From: Globisporangium splendens | Taxonomy: Eukaryota; Oomycota; Peronosporomycetes; Pythiales; Pythiaceae | Direction: 5' to 3' | Assembly (NCBI GenBank): GCA_006386115.1 | Contig: VFIW01000027.1 | Span: forward strand, 124,001 to 188,000 | Length of the DNA: 64,000 nucleotides | Part shown: positions 1 through 10,909 of the stretch, in pieces | Layout: every line of letters starts with the position of its first letter | Numbering within the stretch: the first letter of the stretch is position 1 | Translations under genes and position numbers: made by a program | The notes under the pieces: generated by a model | The model's input: the letters and a program-made list of their open reading frames with translations, nothing else | Database searches by the model: none | What the model was told of the DNA's origin: nothing

Positions 1-127
1 CATGCGCAACGAGAACCTGCACTCCCGCGAACTCTACAAGCCTCCAGAGCCCGTTGTGCTCATCATCGCCACATCGCTCGTGACTACCGTGTCGCTGATT
101 CTCAGCAAATCGTGGCCATTCTACTAG
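1..127 (+). CDS. C-terminal end of an unidentified membrane protein (partial)
   Basis: An open frame enters from the left edge and ends at the TAG at 125-127. The last 41 residues contain a hydrophobic stretch (VVLIIATSLVTTVSLIL) followed by a short polar tail, SKSWPFY. This looks like the final transmembrane helix of a protein whose body lies outside the window. The frame is open from base 2, so the gene must start upstream unless this is a tiny ORF beginning at the ATG at 2. Too little is visible to name a family. Confidence 0.4.
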   Translation, partial: MRNENLHSRELYKPPEPVVLIIATSLVTTVSLILSKSWPFY

Positions 128-208
128 ATATTTGCATGAGTTTTCACCTTTTGCATATGTAAGGTAATTTCCACACAATTGAGGTGACTTCTCAAGAGTT
201 CGCTTTAA

Positions 209-1301
209 ATGACGCTGTCGTTTAGTATGAAGCTTGGCGAGCTCGAGCTGCTGCAGCCCGCACAAGGCGGCGATCCAGGCGAACATGCGGCGTTGCCCCT
301 GGACGTGGGGTCACCACGGGGGACGCTCTCATGGACACCTCTCCAGTACGCGTGTGCGCTCGGCGACGACGAACTCGTGCTCTCGTTGCTGAAAGACTGT
401 AAGAAAGAGGCTGTGGAGACAACGGGAAAGGTGCGTTTATGCGAGGCTACAATGCGCATATACAGCTCCTCTTCAACTCTTTTGTTTTTGTTGTGTGCAT
501 TAGACAAAGTATTTGTACTCAGCACTGCACGTGGCCGTTCACTTTGGACATTTGTCGATTGTGAAATTGCTCCTGGAGCATGCACCTGAGATGGTGGCTT
601 CCACGGATACCCAGGCAAGTTAAGTGAAACTAGGTGCCTTGGATCTCAACTAAACAACTCATCTTTGCTTATTGTCTGTGTGACTTCAGTAGACTGGATC
701 GACTGCGCTGCATCTCGCAGTGCTTCGTGACCATCTTGCGATTCTCCGCTTGCTGCTGGAAGTCAATGCCAAGCTCGTGCCCACAAAGGTCTTTCGTGTA
801 TTTTACGCCATAAAGCACACCAAAGTGACTGAAACGATGCAACTTGTATGAACTTGCATACTGCTGTAGAACGGCACAACGCCTTTGGACATCGCAAATG
901 AACTTGGTCACACAGAAATCGCTCAGTTACTGGTGGATCACATGCAAAAAGACGCAGGGAGGGAACAGATCGGGAATTGGCTAGCGAACATCGGGCTCGT
1001 CGAGTATGCAGCCAATTTCCACGCCGCCAGTGTGGACGACGCGCGGTTTCTGCTCTCAACGGGACTCAGCGATTCAATTCTCGACACCATGCAGATCACG
1101 AAACCGGGGCATCGCATGAAGCTTCAGAGTCTGTACCAACTGAAAGAGTCCATTCCAGACGCAGAAGAAGAAGAAGAAGGAAGTAGTGATAATGAAGAAG
1201 ATGAGGACTCAGACGATGCGAGCAGCGGCTCGGACGAAGACGACGAGACTGACGATGAGGAGGACGCGAGCAGCGACGGCAGCTCCGAGTCAGACGACTA
1301 G
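209..1301 (+). CDS. Ankyrin-repeat plus SAM-domain protein with acidic tail
   Basis: Proposed exons are 209-430, 504-614, 693-788 and 870-1301, all phase 0, giving 286 aa. Ankyrin repeats begin near residue 42 (TPLQYACALGDDELVLSLL) and continue across exons 2-4 (ALHVAVHFGHLSIVKLLLE, TALHLAVLRDHLAILRLLL, TPLDIANELGHTEIAQLLV). A SAM-like helical domain follows at about residues 165-220 (IGNWLANIGLVEYAANF). The last 55 residues are almost all D, E and S. Ankyrin and SAM are both protein-interaction folds, so an adaptor role is inferred. The second intron starts GCAAGT, a GC-AG intron. The nearby ATG at 227 is an alternative start. Confidence 0.8.
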
Positions 1302-1384
1302 GTCAAAATACACAATGCTGTAAAGAAATCTCTTTAATGGTCTACACGATGGTGTCTACGCTGTTGTGCTCTCTTCTGAATGTA

Positions 1385-2301
1385 TCACGACCCAGAAAGC
1401 GTATTGTTGATCGCTTCGACCGTCTTGTTGTACAGCACCGCTGGATTTGGAGGTGTGACTTCGTCGGGCACGTAGAACGTCTTGTCCTCGGGATGCACGG
1501 ATTTGTAGATCACGATGCCCGCGATGCCACAAAACACGAGCAGCGTGAACACGAGGATCAGGCGGTTGGTCGCCATCCGTCTTGCAAATGTGCAAATCAG
1601 TTTGTCGGCGTGCTGCAAATTGTCCTCCATGCGCATGACTTCGTCTGTGATTTGCACGACCTGCTGCCGCTGCTCGCGCAGTTGCTCGCCCGTCGCGATC
1701 GCAACTTCCTTGGAGTTTTCCACCATTTTCTGCGTACTCACGAGACTCTGCTCGGTCTTCTTTTGGATATTGCCAGCCTTGTCGAGCATCTCCTTGTTGC
1801 CCATCTGTCCGCCGCCACTTTTTCCTCCGGCGACGCTCAAGGGAGTCCGATCGCCGAACAGACCGCTGCGTTCATGCTCCGTCTTGACCCACTTCACTTC
1901 CTCCGTGAGCTCTTCGACACGATGGGAAAGCTCGTCAAACCTCTATTCCCGCAATACAAATGTCAATGCAGCGCTGCCAAATAGCCAAAACTATGTGATG
2001 AGAGACGATAATTCATACCTCGCGGAATGATCGTGCCTCCTCTCGCGGTGCTTGTCGAAGCGCGAGCTGGTAGCCTTTCTTCAGCTCGATTGTCTCCTTC
2101 ATCTTCTTCTCCACCATCGACAGCAGCTACAGAAACAGAGACAAATTGAGTACTTTTTTATGCCCATTGCATTGCAAGCATTGAGAAAGCATGCACCTCT
2201 GGCTTGATCCCTGGAGGCGCCTTGGCCAATTTACCCATCATTTCGTTCAGTTTCTCGATCGCATCGCTCAAATCGGCATCGTAGTAGCTGATCTCCGCCA
2301 T
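1385..2301 (-). CDS. Qb-SNARE, NPSN-like, tail-anchored
   Basis: Exons on the minus strand are 2301-2197, 2126-2019 and 1942-1385, all phase 0, giving 256 aa. The C-terminal half holds a SNARE coiled coil with a central Gln layer (around GEQLREQRQQ). It ends in RRMATNRLI, a transmembrane helix (LVFTLLVFCGIAGIVIYKS) and a 40-residue tail. The join of the SNARE motif to the anchor resembles plant NPSN-type Qb-SNAREs, and the length fits that family. Such proteins act in vesicle fusion with Qa, Qc and R partners. GOSR/membrin or Vti1 identity cannot be excluded by eye. Confidence 0.7.
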
Positions 2302-2865
2302 CTCTCTGGTCTCGTGGTCTGCCGATCTGCTTGGAGCTGCAACTTGGAGCTCTTGACGCCAGCAGCGTGTCAGTCTTGATGGAAAGCGCTGCGCGTGGAC
2401 TTCAAAGGCACTTGTCACTGCTTGAGCTTGAAGCTGCAAGTCGCATCAACGGAGCGCAAGACGAGGTTGATAGAGAACGCTGGCGAGAAAAGCCGGCCGA
2501 CATAGAGAGGAAGAAAGTGCATCCATTCCCATTTCCCCACTGCGCCATCAACGCTTTTAGAACACAGGAGGAGATCCGTTTCATGCACGCCGTTTCGGGT
2601 GCCAGAGACTCGAAGCGCAATAGCTATAAAGCCATGTGTCACACACAACACTGAGAGCAAGAGATCCAAAACACACACGTCAGACTCACGCTTGACTTGC
2701 GCGTTGTCCTCGTGCAAAAGACAAGTCCAATGGCGGACGATAGCGGCGCCGCAGTATTGCGTAGTGTACGAAGCTTTCTTGTTTGTTATTGTTTTTGGTA
2801 GATTTTCGTTCCGTTCCGCCCTCACACACAAAAAAAAAAGACGAGGTGAAGCAAAATATAAATCT
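2302..2865. other. Intergenic spacer, Qb-SNARE promoter side / Tim17 3' side
   Basis: There are 564 bases between two minus-strand genes. It holds the SNARE 5' region and the Tim17 downstream region, including an A run near 2830. Short open frames on both strands show no recognisable family. Nothing else is supported here. Confidence 0.5.
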
Positions 2866-3339
2866 CTAAAAGGATGGTGGCGCGAGCTTCTGTTCGTCTA
2901 ACTCCGGATTGCCCATGTCGATGGCTTGGTCGGCGCTGCCCGCAGCCCATTCGTTGACCATGATGCTCAAACCTTCGATCGCAGCTAACAACACGCCACC
3001 GATCAGTGCCTGTCCAGCCGCGGCGCGTGGACCGGCGCGCGCAGCCAGGGCACCACCGGTCGCAGCACCGGCCAAGATGGAATTCCACGGATCTTCTTTT
3101 CGTCGCAGCGCTTCAAACGAGCAGTCGAACGACGAGAACAGCAAACCCCACACGGCAAAACCACCGGCGAGCACTGGCGTGCGCATCTTGGCATTGTAGA
3201 TCGCGCCGCGGAAGCGCTGGCCAGCGGGCGAGTTGCGCGCACCCTTGAACGTATACCACCCAGAGCCGAACACGGCGCCCAGCACGAAGCCACCGCCGGC
3301 GTCGTCAACGATACGAAACGGACACGGGTCACGCTCCAT
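2866..3339 (-). CDS. TIM17: Mitochondrial import inner membrane translocase subunit Tim17
   Basis: This intronless 157-aa protein starts MERDPCPFRIVDDAGGGF. It has the Tim17-family glycine-rich helices: GGGFVLGAVFGSGWYTFKG (about residues 15-34), RGAIYNAKMRTPVLAGGFAVWG, the basic/acidic RRKEDPWNSILAG motif, and GGALAARAGPRAAAGQAL. Tim17 forms the core of the inner-membrane TIM23 complex that imports presequence proteins into the matrix. Length matches the family. The start fits because Tim17 proteins begin a few residues before this conserved CPxRIVDD block. Confidence 0.95.
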   Translation of the reverse strand: MERDPCPFRIVDDAGGGFVLGAVFGSGWYTFKGARNSPAGQRFRGAIYNAKMRTPVLAGGFAVWGLLFSSFDCSFEALRRKEDPWNSILAGAATGGALAARAGPRAAAGQALIGGVLLAAIEGLSIMVNEWAAGSADQAIDMGNPELDEQKLAPPSF

Positions 3340-3658
3340 CTTGCACTATGTCTGGAGAGCGCAGCGCGGTCGCACTAGACACGTCGGAACACTTGCCTTG
3401 GGTCTTGGAGCTTTTTGCCTCTGGGGCTAAACTTTCACAGGAGCCACCAACAGCACATGCGACCTGCATTCCTGCTTTGCGCTTTCATATACCCTACCCC
3501 TGTCACCCCACATTCTGGACGGTTCGAAAACACAGCGACAACATAACAAGCACGCATTTCGAACTTGGAACAGATAGGAACGCAACGAACTCTTTCGAGT
3601 GCATTCACATTTACGATACATTTTTTTACACAGTTGACTGCAGTATTGATACGATATT

Positions 3659-4880
3659 TTACGCGTCAAAGAGCGCGTATTTGGCGTCTGAAAGGCCCTT
3701 GGAGATCGCGGGGACGACGCCTTCAACGGCTTCGTGCAGTCGGTCTTTGTATCGGATCGCGCCAATGGCGGCAAACGTGAGCGCTAATGCAGCTCCTCCG
3801 ATCATGACGTACGTGCTCGAGTCATCATCCGACTGAGCTCGCAGATGAGAGGGCTTTGAAGTTGCGCTTCTACTGCTGGTAGTGATGGTTGTAGTTGCAC
3901 TTGCAGACGCATGTGTCCCATGCGCAATTTGGGGAGATTGTGCAGAAGCATTGCGCACAGAGGACGATGATGCTGAAGCAGCGGACGAGCGAACACGTTC
4001 ACTCACAAACGCATCGACCCGCTCAAGCATGTGCTACATGCGCGTAATAAATATCATATGATTTGCGTCAGTATGCACATAAAGTCGTTCATAAAGAGTA
4101 AGCGCGAGTCAACCATACCTGCTTGGATACTTCGTCGAGAATGCCGTCCGAGTAAATCGTTTTGCGCACGGAGTCGATGCTCTCCGACGGCAGCAAGATC
4201 TGGAAAACGAGCAACTCGAGAATGCGCTTATATTCGAGTGACAACAGCAACGCGTCGTTGTTTGTTTCTCGTAGTAAACACAGATATCGCAATCGCATGT
4301 CATTAATTCGTTCCAAAGCGGCTCCAGACCGATTCATCGCAAGCAGAAACTTGATCCTGTCGTCGGAATATTCACCACAATGAGCAAACGCGCCGGTCAG
4401 CCCCAAGTTCCACTTAAACAGCATCACAGCAAAGTAGATGGTGTTTTACGCACCATTGCATCTCCACTTCAAACGACAGCCGCTCAAACGACTGCACGAT
4501 CACGGCAGCCGTCTCCACTTCGTCGTACTGTTCCAACTCAAACACGGATTGCAAGTACACCGACAACAGGCGCTCTCTATGCAAAAGGGTCGTACCAGCA
4601 CCGTTACCAAAAACTACAGCCAGAGGATAAAACACAACAAACGCACTTACTCGTCTGATGACATCGCAAGAATCCCATCTTCTTGTGCACGTTGACGGAT
4701 CTGCCAAAGCATTCATCACAATGGCTCAGTTAGCTCCATAGACACAACAGCTCAGCGCATGTCTGCAGCTACACACACCTGCACGATGCTCTGCGTCAGC
4801 TTCTCCTTGCTCTGCGCCAGTGCCGCGGCCCACTCGCCGCGCAAGAACGAGTCCTCCACGGCGTCAACTGCTGCAGCCAT
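3659..4880 (-). CDS. Tail-anchored helical protein, PEX26-like (tentative)
   Basis: Five exons fit splice sites and phase: 4880-4779, 4700-4651, 4576-4454, 4356-4119 and 4033-3659, giving 295 aa. The first 215 residues are predicted helical (LLSVYLQSVFELEQYDEVET; LEYKRILELLVFQILLP). A Ser/Thr/Ala-rich linker follows, then one transmembrane segment close to the end (STYVMIGGAALALTFAAIGA) and a basic/amphipathic tail. This order of helical repeats, linker and C-terminal anchor, and the length, resemble PEX26/Pex15, the peroxisomal anchor of the PEX1-PEX6 ATPase. Sequence identity is too weak by eye to be sure. Other tail-anchored TPR-like proteins remain possible. Confidence 0.5.
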
Positions 4881-7539
4881 CGCACTCGCTTTCCTGCTTC
4901 TGTCTGCAATTGAGCTGCGAATGTGCACGTTGACAAGACGGAGCTAAGTTCAATCTCTTGGCGGTCCGGTTCAGAATGTTCGATGACGTCAGTAACCGTC
5001 GAACCGATGTTTAAGAAAGTGTTTTTTGTTTATGCAGTGAGCTACTTCCAAAAAAACACTTTTGATTGCATTTTAAAAAGCACTTTGTAAAAATGAAAGC
5101 ACAATAGACGTCCGCACTTAAATAGAAGATCTCAGGAACTGGATGAAATTGGTCGTCATCCTATTCACGCACGTCAAGCAGATTTTGGGGTGGATGCTAT
5201 TGCTGTGTGAGCACACACTTGAGCGCTGGCAGCTACTAGACTTGGCCTGATTCAGACGAGCAACCCTTATCTGTGAGCGCACAGATTTTGTTTGCTTGTA
5301 TCTCGCACTGTCTTACGTGTGTGTTTGTCTGGATTGGATGTAACCTCGTTAGAATTGAAGGAGCACATCGTTTGGACGAGCAAGTCCATGTCTGGCAAAC
5401 GATCAAAAACACCGAAGGCGCATGCCTTTGTGGAACTTGAACTCAAAACGGATGTCCATTTTTGACGGACGAAGTGGGCTGTTGAATGCAACTCTGTACG
5501 GTAAGCATCTGACGGGCAAAGTGGGCCGTTGAAGGCAATCCTGAACAGCAACAAAATGCAGTCCGCCTGTTGTTCCACACGATCATCACCGAGTTTACCT
5601 GCTGCCTCTGTTCATTAACGATTGCGTCATTTGTCTGTCAGTGGACAAACTAAGTTTTGACGCAATCGGATTGGTTGAGAAGTTAGCATTTGGAAGAGGC
5701 TTCCCATTCGTGCATTGATCAGTTATTCAAACTGAAAGATGCAGAAGCTGTCGCTCTTTGGGCAGCTTCGATAAGCTTTCACAGAGCTGAATCACCCGCT
5801 GTAGTTTCTGTTTTTCTTGTTTACGGTTATAATTACGTAGAAACACTGTTGAGGGTATTGACAAGCCCGTTGCACTTTTGTTTCGCTGAAAAAGAAGCCC
5901 ATCATTTTTCTTGTATGGACATGTTTTGGCATCCCAACCTCCTATTATTGCAGTACTTTTTGAATTTTGAGGCAAGAAAGTATACACACCCGGATAATAA
6001 CCGACATGAATGAGTTCGACCCCCTGAAAACGAGTATGAATTCTGGTTGGTGGAGCGTATCCACTCATCTTCATTCGGTCGGTGAGTCTGTCTTCACTCT
6101 CCCAATTTATTCGCTTCCGTTTGAATGTGTGTTGCACATATGAACCCTATCATATCAGTATATCCTCCGAGCAGCGTTCTGTGCCAATAGCTGCGAGACG
6201 TTTTACATTTTCCACAGAATTTTTACATTTTCACGTTTCTCTCAATGAGACTCTCAAGGAGACTCCTTCCTGTCGCACTTCAGTGAGCGACAGCGACACA
6301 ACCTCGTCTCTTTTCTGAACACTGGTGTGTGTTTTCCCGCAGGTGCATACCGTAACAAGTACTGGCTCATTTGCCCCACAATATCACAAAAGCTCGATCC
6401 GATTGAGACCTGAGCGCAGATAGAAAGAGCAGACGCTATACATGCACACTCCTTCATACATATCCCGGCTCGGTCATGGGTTGTGGCATGTGCTACAGTA
6501 GCTTTTTGAGACAACCATCGTTAGCTGCAGAAAGGATTTGCGGTGGGTGAGGTTGTGCATGCATTTTTGACCTGCTGACGCTGATTGGATGTGCTGAGAA
6601 CCATGGACAAGCGCTGCAAGCACGTCAAGCGCTGGCGACACCAGTCGTCGCTTTTCCATGAGGGCTGCATGCTCACATGGAGCAAAGAATACAGAAGATC
6701 TGAAGCATCCGATGTGGTGAACTGACAAATTTGTCCATTTCCAACGAGAAGCAGGCGCGGCTCAATAAAGACGCAGATGTGCAATCCGATCTTTTGAGCT
6801 GAATCAGAGGCAGGCAGGTGATGGAGCTGGGAATCTCACAAGCAGACGGCAACGCACAGCCACGTCCAATTAAAACAACCATCTTTTTATACCCTCTCCA
6901 GATAGATATGTCCTTGAAAGCAACCATTGTTCCAGTACAGCAGTATTGCTTGATACTGTATTTAGTTATACCTTTATCTACTATGATGCCTTCCGAGTAT
7001 GATGAGAGAAGCTGGATTACCTAACGTTGAGAACATCCGTCTTTCAATCGTCTGCTCTTGGAGAAACGAGGTAAGGGAGAGCGTTTCAAGCCGTCGAACT
7101 TCCTTTGCATTTGAATAGCTTACATTGATGCATATTTTCAACATTTCTATATCTGAATTATTGTATCACAAAAGTCCCTTTGCTCTTCCATACTCTTCCA
7201 AATTGGATGCGTGCCTCTTTTTGCTCGACTTGCCGCCAGCTGGTTTCTCAACCGCAACTGCACAAGGTCGACTTCTTTAATCTTCGTGGAAGTGGGCCGT
7301 CTATTAATTAGAGGCAGATCAAGGTGCAGTGTCTGCACCGCGCACTGGTCGTAATCCAACCCACTTATCCTCTCTCCCAATGGGAGAGTTTCGCCAACAG
7401 CAATCCATGTGGGCCGTGCCTGTCGTCTGGCCCATGCACAAAGTAAAATCTTCTGTCTCTCTGGAAGGTTGTCCAGTGCATCTCGCCGCGCCAATGATCA
7501 TGTTAAACGCACTTTTGAATTCGCCACTTCCCCGTCAAG
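4881..7539. other. Long non-genic stretch with degenerate sequence
   Basis: About 2.7 kb lacks a convincing gene. The longest open frames, both minus strand (5727-6137 and 7147-7494), match no family I recognise and have no flanking splice-compatible extension. Composition drops towards AT. Two 36-base units at 5464-5499 and 5511-5546 form an imperfect direct repeat. A 17-base perfect palindrome (CTCTCCCA, a, TGGGAGAG) lies at 7371-7387, upstream of the carbonic anhydrase start. The region probably mixes old element debris with promoter DNA. Confidence 0.4.
5464..5546. repeat. Two-copy imperfect tandem repeat (36-base units, 47-base period)
   Basis: The units at 5464-5499 and 5511-5546 share the core GAAGGC/GAATGC after AGTGGGC and match at roughly three quarters of positions. 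They lie in non-coding DNA between a PEX26-like gene and carbonic anhydrase. Confidence 0.5.
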
Positions 7540-8364
7540 ATGAAGCTTCACTTCCCAGCGCTCGCTGTGCTCTCTCTCGCCACTGCGGCCACGGTCGCTG
7601 CCGACGGCGCCACGGGCGCCAAGTGGGGCTACAAGGAGCAAGACGACTCGGTCTCGCCTGTGGTGCTCAGCCCTGAGAACTGGGGACAGGGGTACCCAAC
7701 TTGCAATGGCAAGCGACAGTCGCCGATCGATATCGATGCCGTGAAGAGCTGCAAGGTCAAGGAGGACGCGCCGTTGTCGTTCTCGGGCGATTGCTCGTCG
7801 TACGGACTCCAGGCGCTCGAGGACACGTTCAAGTGGACGGCGACCAACACCACGACCTGCAAGGTGCACAAGGGCGACAAGACGTTCTCGCTGCTCCAGT
7901 TCCACATGCACATGCCGTCCGAGCACACGGTCAACGGCAAGAACCTTGCCGGTGAAGCGCACTTTGTGCACCAAGAAGACGGCGGCAGCAACCTCCTGGT
8001 CATCGGCATGTTCATCGACAAGGCCAGCACGAAGTTGAAAGGCAGCGAGAACCAGCACCCGTGGATCGACACGGTCTGGAACACGCTCGACGACGTCGAC
8101 CAGACGGTCGAGGTCAACCACTCGTACGCGGATCTCCTCAAGGACAAGATGGCCGAAGGCAACGTGTTCAACTACCCGGGGAGTCTCACAACGCCTCCGT
8201 GCTCGGAGATCGTCGACTGGTGGGTGATCAAGTCTCCGTTGCGCGTGTCGAGCGACTCGCTGGCGTCTTTCAAGGAGAAGCTGGCGACGCTCGAAGCCAC
8301 GGACGAAGGCGAGGGCGCTCGCCCCGTGCAGCCGTTGAACGGCCGTGTCGTGACCATCTACTAA
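7540..8364 (+). CDS. Secreted alpha-carbonic anhydrase
   Basis: A single-exon 274-aa protein starts with a signal peptide (MKLHFPALAVLSLATAATVA, cut near residue 21). It carries the alpha-class signature: RQSPIDI at 60-66, zinc ligands H122 and H124 in FHMHMPSEH, H141 in GEAHFVHQ, and the substrate-pocket LTTPPCSEIVDWWVI motif. It reversibly hydrates CO2 to bicarbonate and should act outside the cell or in the secretory path. Length and start agree with secreted oomycete and algal enzymes. The upstream 150 bases contain a perfect short palindrome that may be regulatory. Confidence 0.95.
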   Translation: MKLHFPALAVLSLATAATVAADGATGAKWGYKEQDDSVSPVVLSPENWGQGYPTCNGKRQSPIDIDAVKSCKVKEDAPLSFSGDCSSYGLQALEDTFKWTATNTTTCKVHKGDKTFSLLQFHMHMPSEHTVNGKNLAGEAHFVHQEDGGSNLLVIGMFIDKASTKLKGSENQHPWIDTVWNTLDDVDQTVEVNHSYADLLKDKMAEGNVFNYPGSLTTPPCSEIVDWWVIKSPLRVSSDSLASFKEKLATLEATDEGEGARPVQPLNGRVVTIY

Positions 8365-8599
8365 TCGTAATATACTGAAATAAGATCCTTTCGTTTGACC
8401 TATGCAATAGTCTAACTGAACCAAATATGAACCAATAGAGTTTTGTCTCCAACACCTGTTGCTTCGTTCAAGTGGTTAAAATCACTATGCGACATTTTCA
8501 AAATACACTCCCATTTATATCCAATCACGTGCGAGAACGAAATGACTGACCATCGAATGCGCAACAACAGGAAAGCTCCACATTGACGCAGCAGGAAAG

Positions 8600-10122
8600 A
8601 TGCTGGTGCCGGAGTTGGAGCTGCACGCCGCGGCGCTGCAGATTGAGGCGGGGAACACCCCAGAGGCGCAGTGGGAGCAAGTTCACAAGCTCAGCATCAT
8701 CAACTGCCTGTACGCGCATTTCTCGGTCGAGAAGCTGATGGCGCTCGCGCCAGTGGCGCATGAAAGTGGCGCCGTCACGGAGAGTGAGGTGTTGCTGAAA
8801 GCCGCGCTGCTCGATTCGCGCGCGATTCTCGGACCATTCAATAGCGATATGATGGAATTGGCTGCCAGTTGGCTGGATCAGGGCACCCAGAGAGTGCTCG
8901 TCAATGCCGCCTCTAGTAGCGACGCGGATTTGGAAACGGTCGCGACGGCGGTGTCGGAGCTCCCTGCGAGTCGCGTCGTGCTCCGCATTCCAGTGGACCT
9001 CCGCACTCTTTTGGACCGTGAAGCCGTCCAAGACAACGTGCTCGCAGCTCCCAGTGTTGCTCTGCAGCTGCAGGATAAGATCAAGCGCTTGAGCGAATCT
9101 GCGTCGGGTATTGTCCTTGCACTCCAATCGGAGACGTCGGGTCTGGAATCTGCTTCAGATAGCGAGGAGTACGCTTTGCTGTTCAAGACGCTGGTGGCGA
9201 TTCGTAAGGGTTTGGACGAGGGGTTCTTTTTTGCTGTTGAATGGACTGCACTCAAGCAAGAAAACTTCAACCGTGAGGCGCTGGTTCCTCGCATCGCGGA
9301 GTTGCACCACAAGAACATTCAAGTTGTTGCACCAGGTCTCTCTGTGGTGACAGAAAACGAGCGTACAGCATACGTCGACGCTGGTCGCGCTTTCGTCAAG
9401 TGCCTTCGTTCGGATCGCCCGGACGGTCTCTTCACGACTGTCGTTGCCGATGAAGCAGGTGTTGCCTTGGGTCTCGTGTACTCGAGTGAAGAAAGCGTGC
9501 TCGCGGCCATTGAAAGCGGTCGTGGTGTGTACTACTCTCGCTCTCGCAAGGGGCTCTGGAAAAAGGGCGAGAGCAGTGGCAATTTCCAGGCGCTGGTGCA
9601 GTTGGACGTGGATTGCGACAGCGATGCGTTGCGCTTCACGGTGGAACAGACTGGTGCCGGGTTCTGCCACTTGAACACACGAACATGCTGGGGTGAAGCG
9701 CGCGGTCTTCAGCACCTTCAGCAGATGCTCGTCAGCCGCCTTCAGGACGCGCCAGAGGGATCCTACACCAAGCGTTTGTTCAATGACCCCGTGCTTTTGC
9801 GAAACAAGTTGGTCGAGGAAGCGCAAGAACTCGCCGAAGCTGAGACCATCTCGGACGTCGCTGGAGAAGCCGCCGATGTGATGTACTTCGCGATGACTCG
9901 CTGTGTCGCTGCTGGTGCCACGCTGAAGGACGTCGAGGTACGAATAGCAAACTTGCGACTCGATTGATGTTGCCTTCGTCTAATGATTGCTGGTGTTTGT
10001 GAATGAATCAATTTGCACAGAAATATTTGGACAAGCGCGCGCTAAAGGTCAAGAGACGACCAGGAAACTCCAAGGCGTATCGCATTGTGGCCGCGGCGGA
10101 GATCTTGAAGAAGAAAGATTAG
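8600..10122 (+). CDS. Histidine biosynthesis HisI-HisE enzyme (HIS4-like, no HisD)
   Basis: Exons are 8600-9937 and 10021-10122, giving 479 aa. The first 240 residues resemble the N-terminal region of fungal HIS4. They are followed by a phosphoribosyl-AMP cyclohydrolase region (DGLFTTVVADEAGVALGLVY; GVYYSRSRKGLWKKGESSG; VDVDCD-like zinc site; CHLNTRTCW). A phosphoribosyl-ATP pyrophosphatase region comes next (SYTKRLFNDPVLLRNKLVEEAQEL; DVAGEAADVMYF). These catalyse two early steps of histidine synthesis. The second exon (KYLDKRALKVKRRPGNSKAY) completes HisE, and the stop follows directly. The histidinol dehydrogenase domain of fungal HIS4 is therefore absent and must be encoded elsewhere. Confidence 0.9.
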
Positions 10123-10461
10123 AGAAAGCAGGTAGCTGGCGAGAGAGATCGTCTCTCAGTGCTCAAGTGCGATATTTACAGGACGGTAGCACAAGACATA
10201 GGAAAAGTGAGGATCCGTCATTCCCTCTTGATGATTTAGTTGAGCTGCTGGGTGTTGGTGTATACACTTGTAAAGAATGACACACATGGGCATACTGTTC
10301 ACGTATTTTTTGTTTTTATTTTTTTCGGATTTACCTCGTTAAGTATGGCTTTCGGTCCGGGAATGCCGCGAAAAAAATGCCGCCACTGCCACCTCGTCCA
10401 ACGTCAGCCTCGCAACTCTCTCTCTCTGTCATTCTACTGATTCGTCCACGCGCGTAACCGT
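10123..10461. other. Short convergent intergenic region
   Basis: There are 339 bases between the 3' ends of the HIS4-like gene and QCR9. It contains T-rich stretches at 10308-10325 that may belong to 3' ends. No gene was seen. Confidence 0.5.
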
Positions 10462-10909
10462 TTATTCATCGTCTTCCTCCTCTTCTTCCTCATCGTCGTC
10501 CGTCTTGAATTGGCTCCAGTCGATGTGGTGATACAAGCGCTACAGAGATCATCACCATCGGAAAAAGATAGACCACCAGAATGGAAGGACGACACAGCAC
10601 AAAACGTTAGTAAAGGATATTTTCCGAACAAAGCGCTCGATGGCACTCTCCCCCATGCATACACGCATCAATAGGCAACGGAATACGTACGCCACGGTTC
10701 GCGCTTTCCCAGATGGCGTTGGTGACGTTGCCGTAGACACCCTCGACGACCACGGCGGCGACAAGGATGGTGCCGACGTACGTGACGTTGTTCTTCATGA
10801 AGACCTGGTACATGGTCTCGAAGGCGCCTGGGCCGTTCACGGAGGAGCGCTTGGTGGACGCCATGCGGGCGCTCTTCACGGCGGCTTGACGGATCGTGCG
10901 GGCAAGCAT
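10462..10909 (-). CDS. QCR9: Ubiquinol-cytochrome c reductase subunit 9 (complex III)
   Basis: Exons are 10909-10691 and 10539-10462, giving 98 aa. After a basic N-terminal extension (MLARTIRQAAVKSARMASTK), the core reads YQVFMKNNVTYVGTILVAAV, then VEGVYGNVTNAIWESANRG. This is the single-helix UQCR10/QCR9 pattern. The second exon adds RLYHHIDWSQFK and an acidic tail of twelve D/E residues, like the acidic ends of yeast and animal homologues. The protein is a small inner-membrane subunit of the cytochrome bc1 complex. The N-terminal extension may act in mitochondrial targeting. Confidence 0.9.

Noticed and set aside
5727..6137. 136-aa minus-strand frame as a transposase
   Set aside because: No transposase motif or terminal repeats were found, so it was left as unexplained sequence.
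7498..8424. 308-aa minus-strand frame opposite carbonic anhydrase
   Set aside because: It is the antisense shadow of a GC-rich gene, with Arg/Val/Leu-rich sequence and no family.
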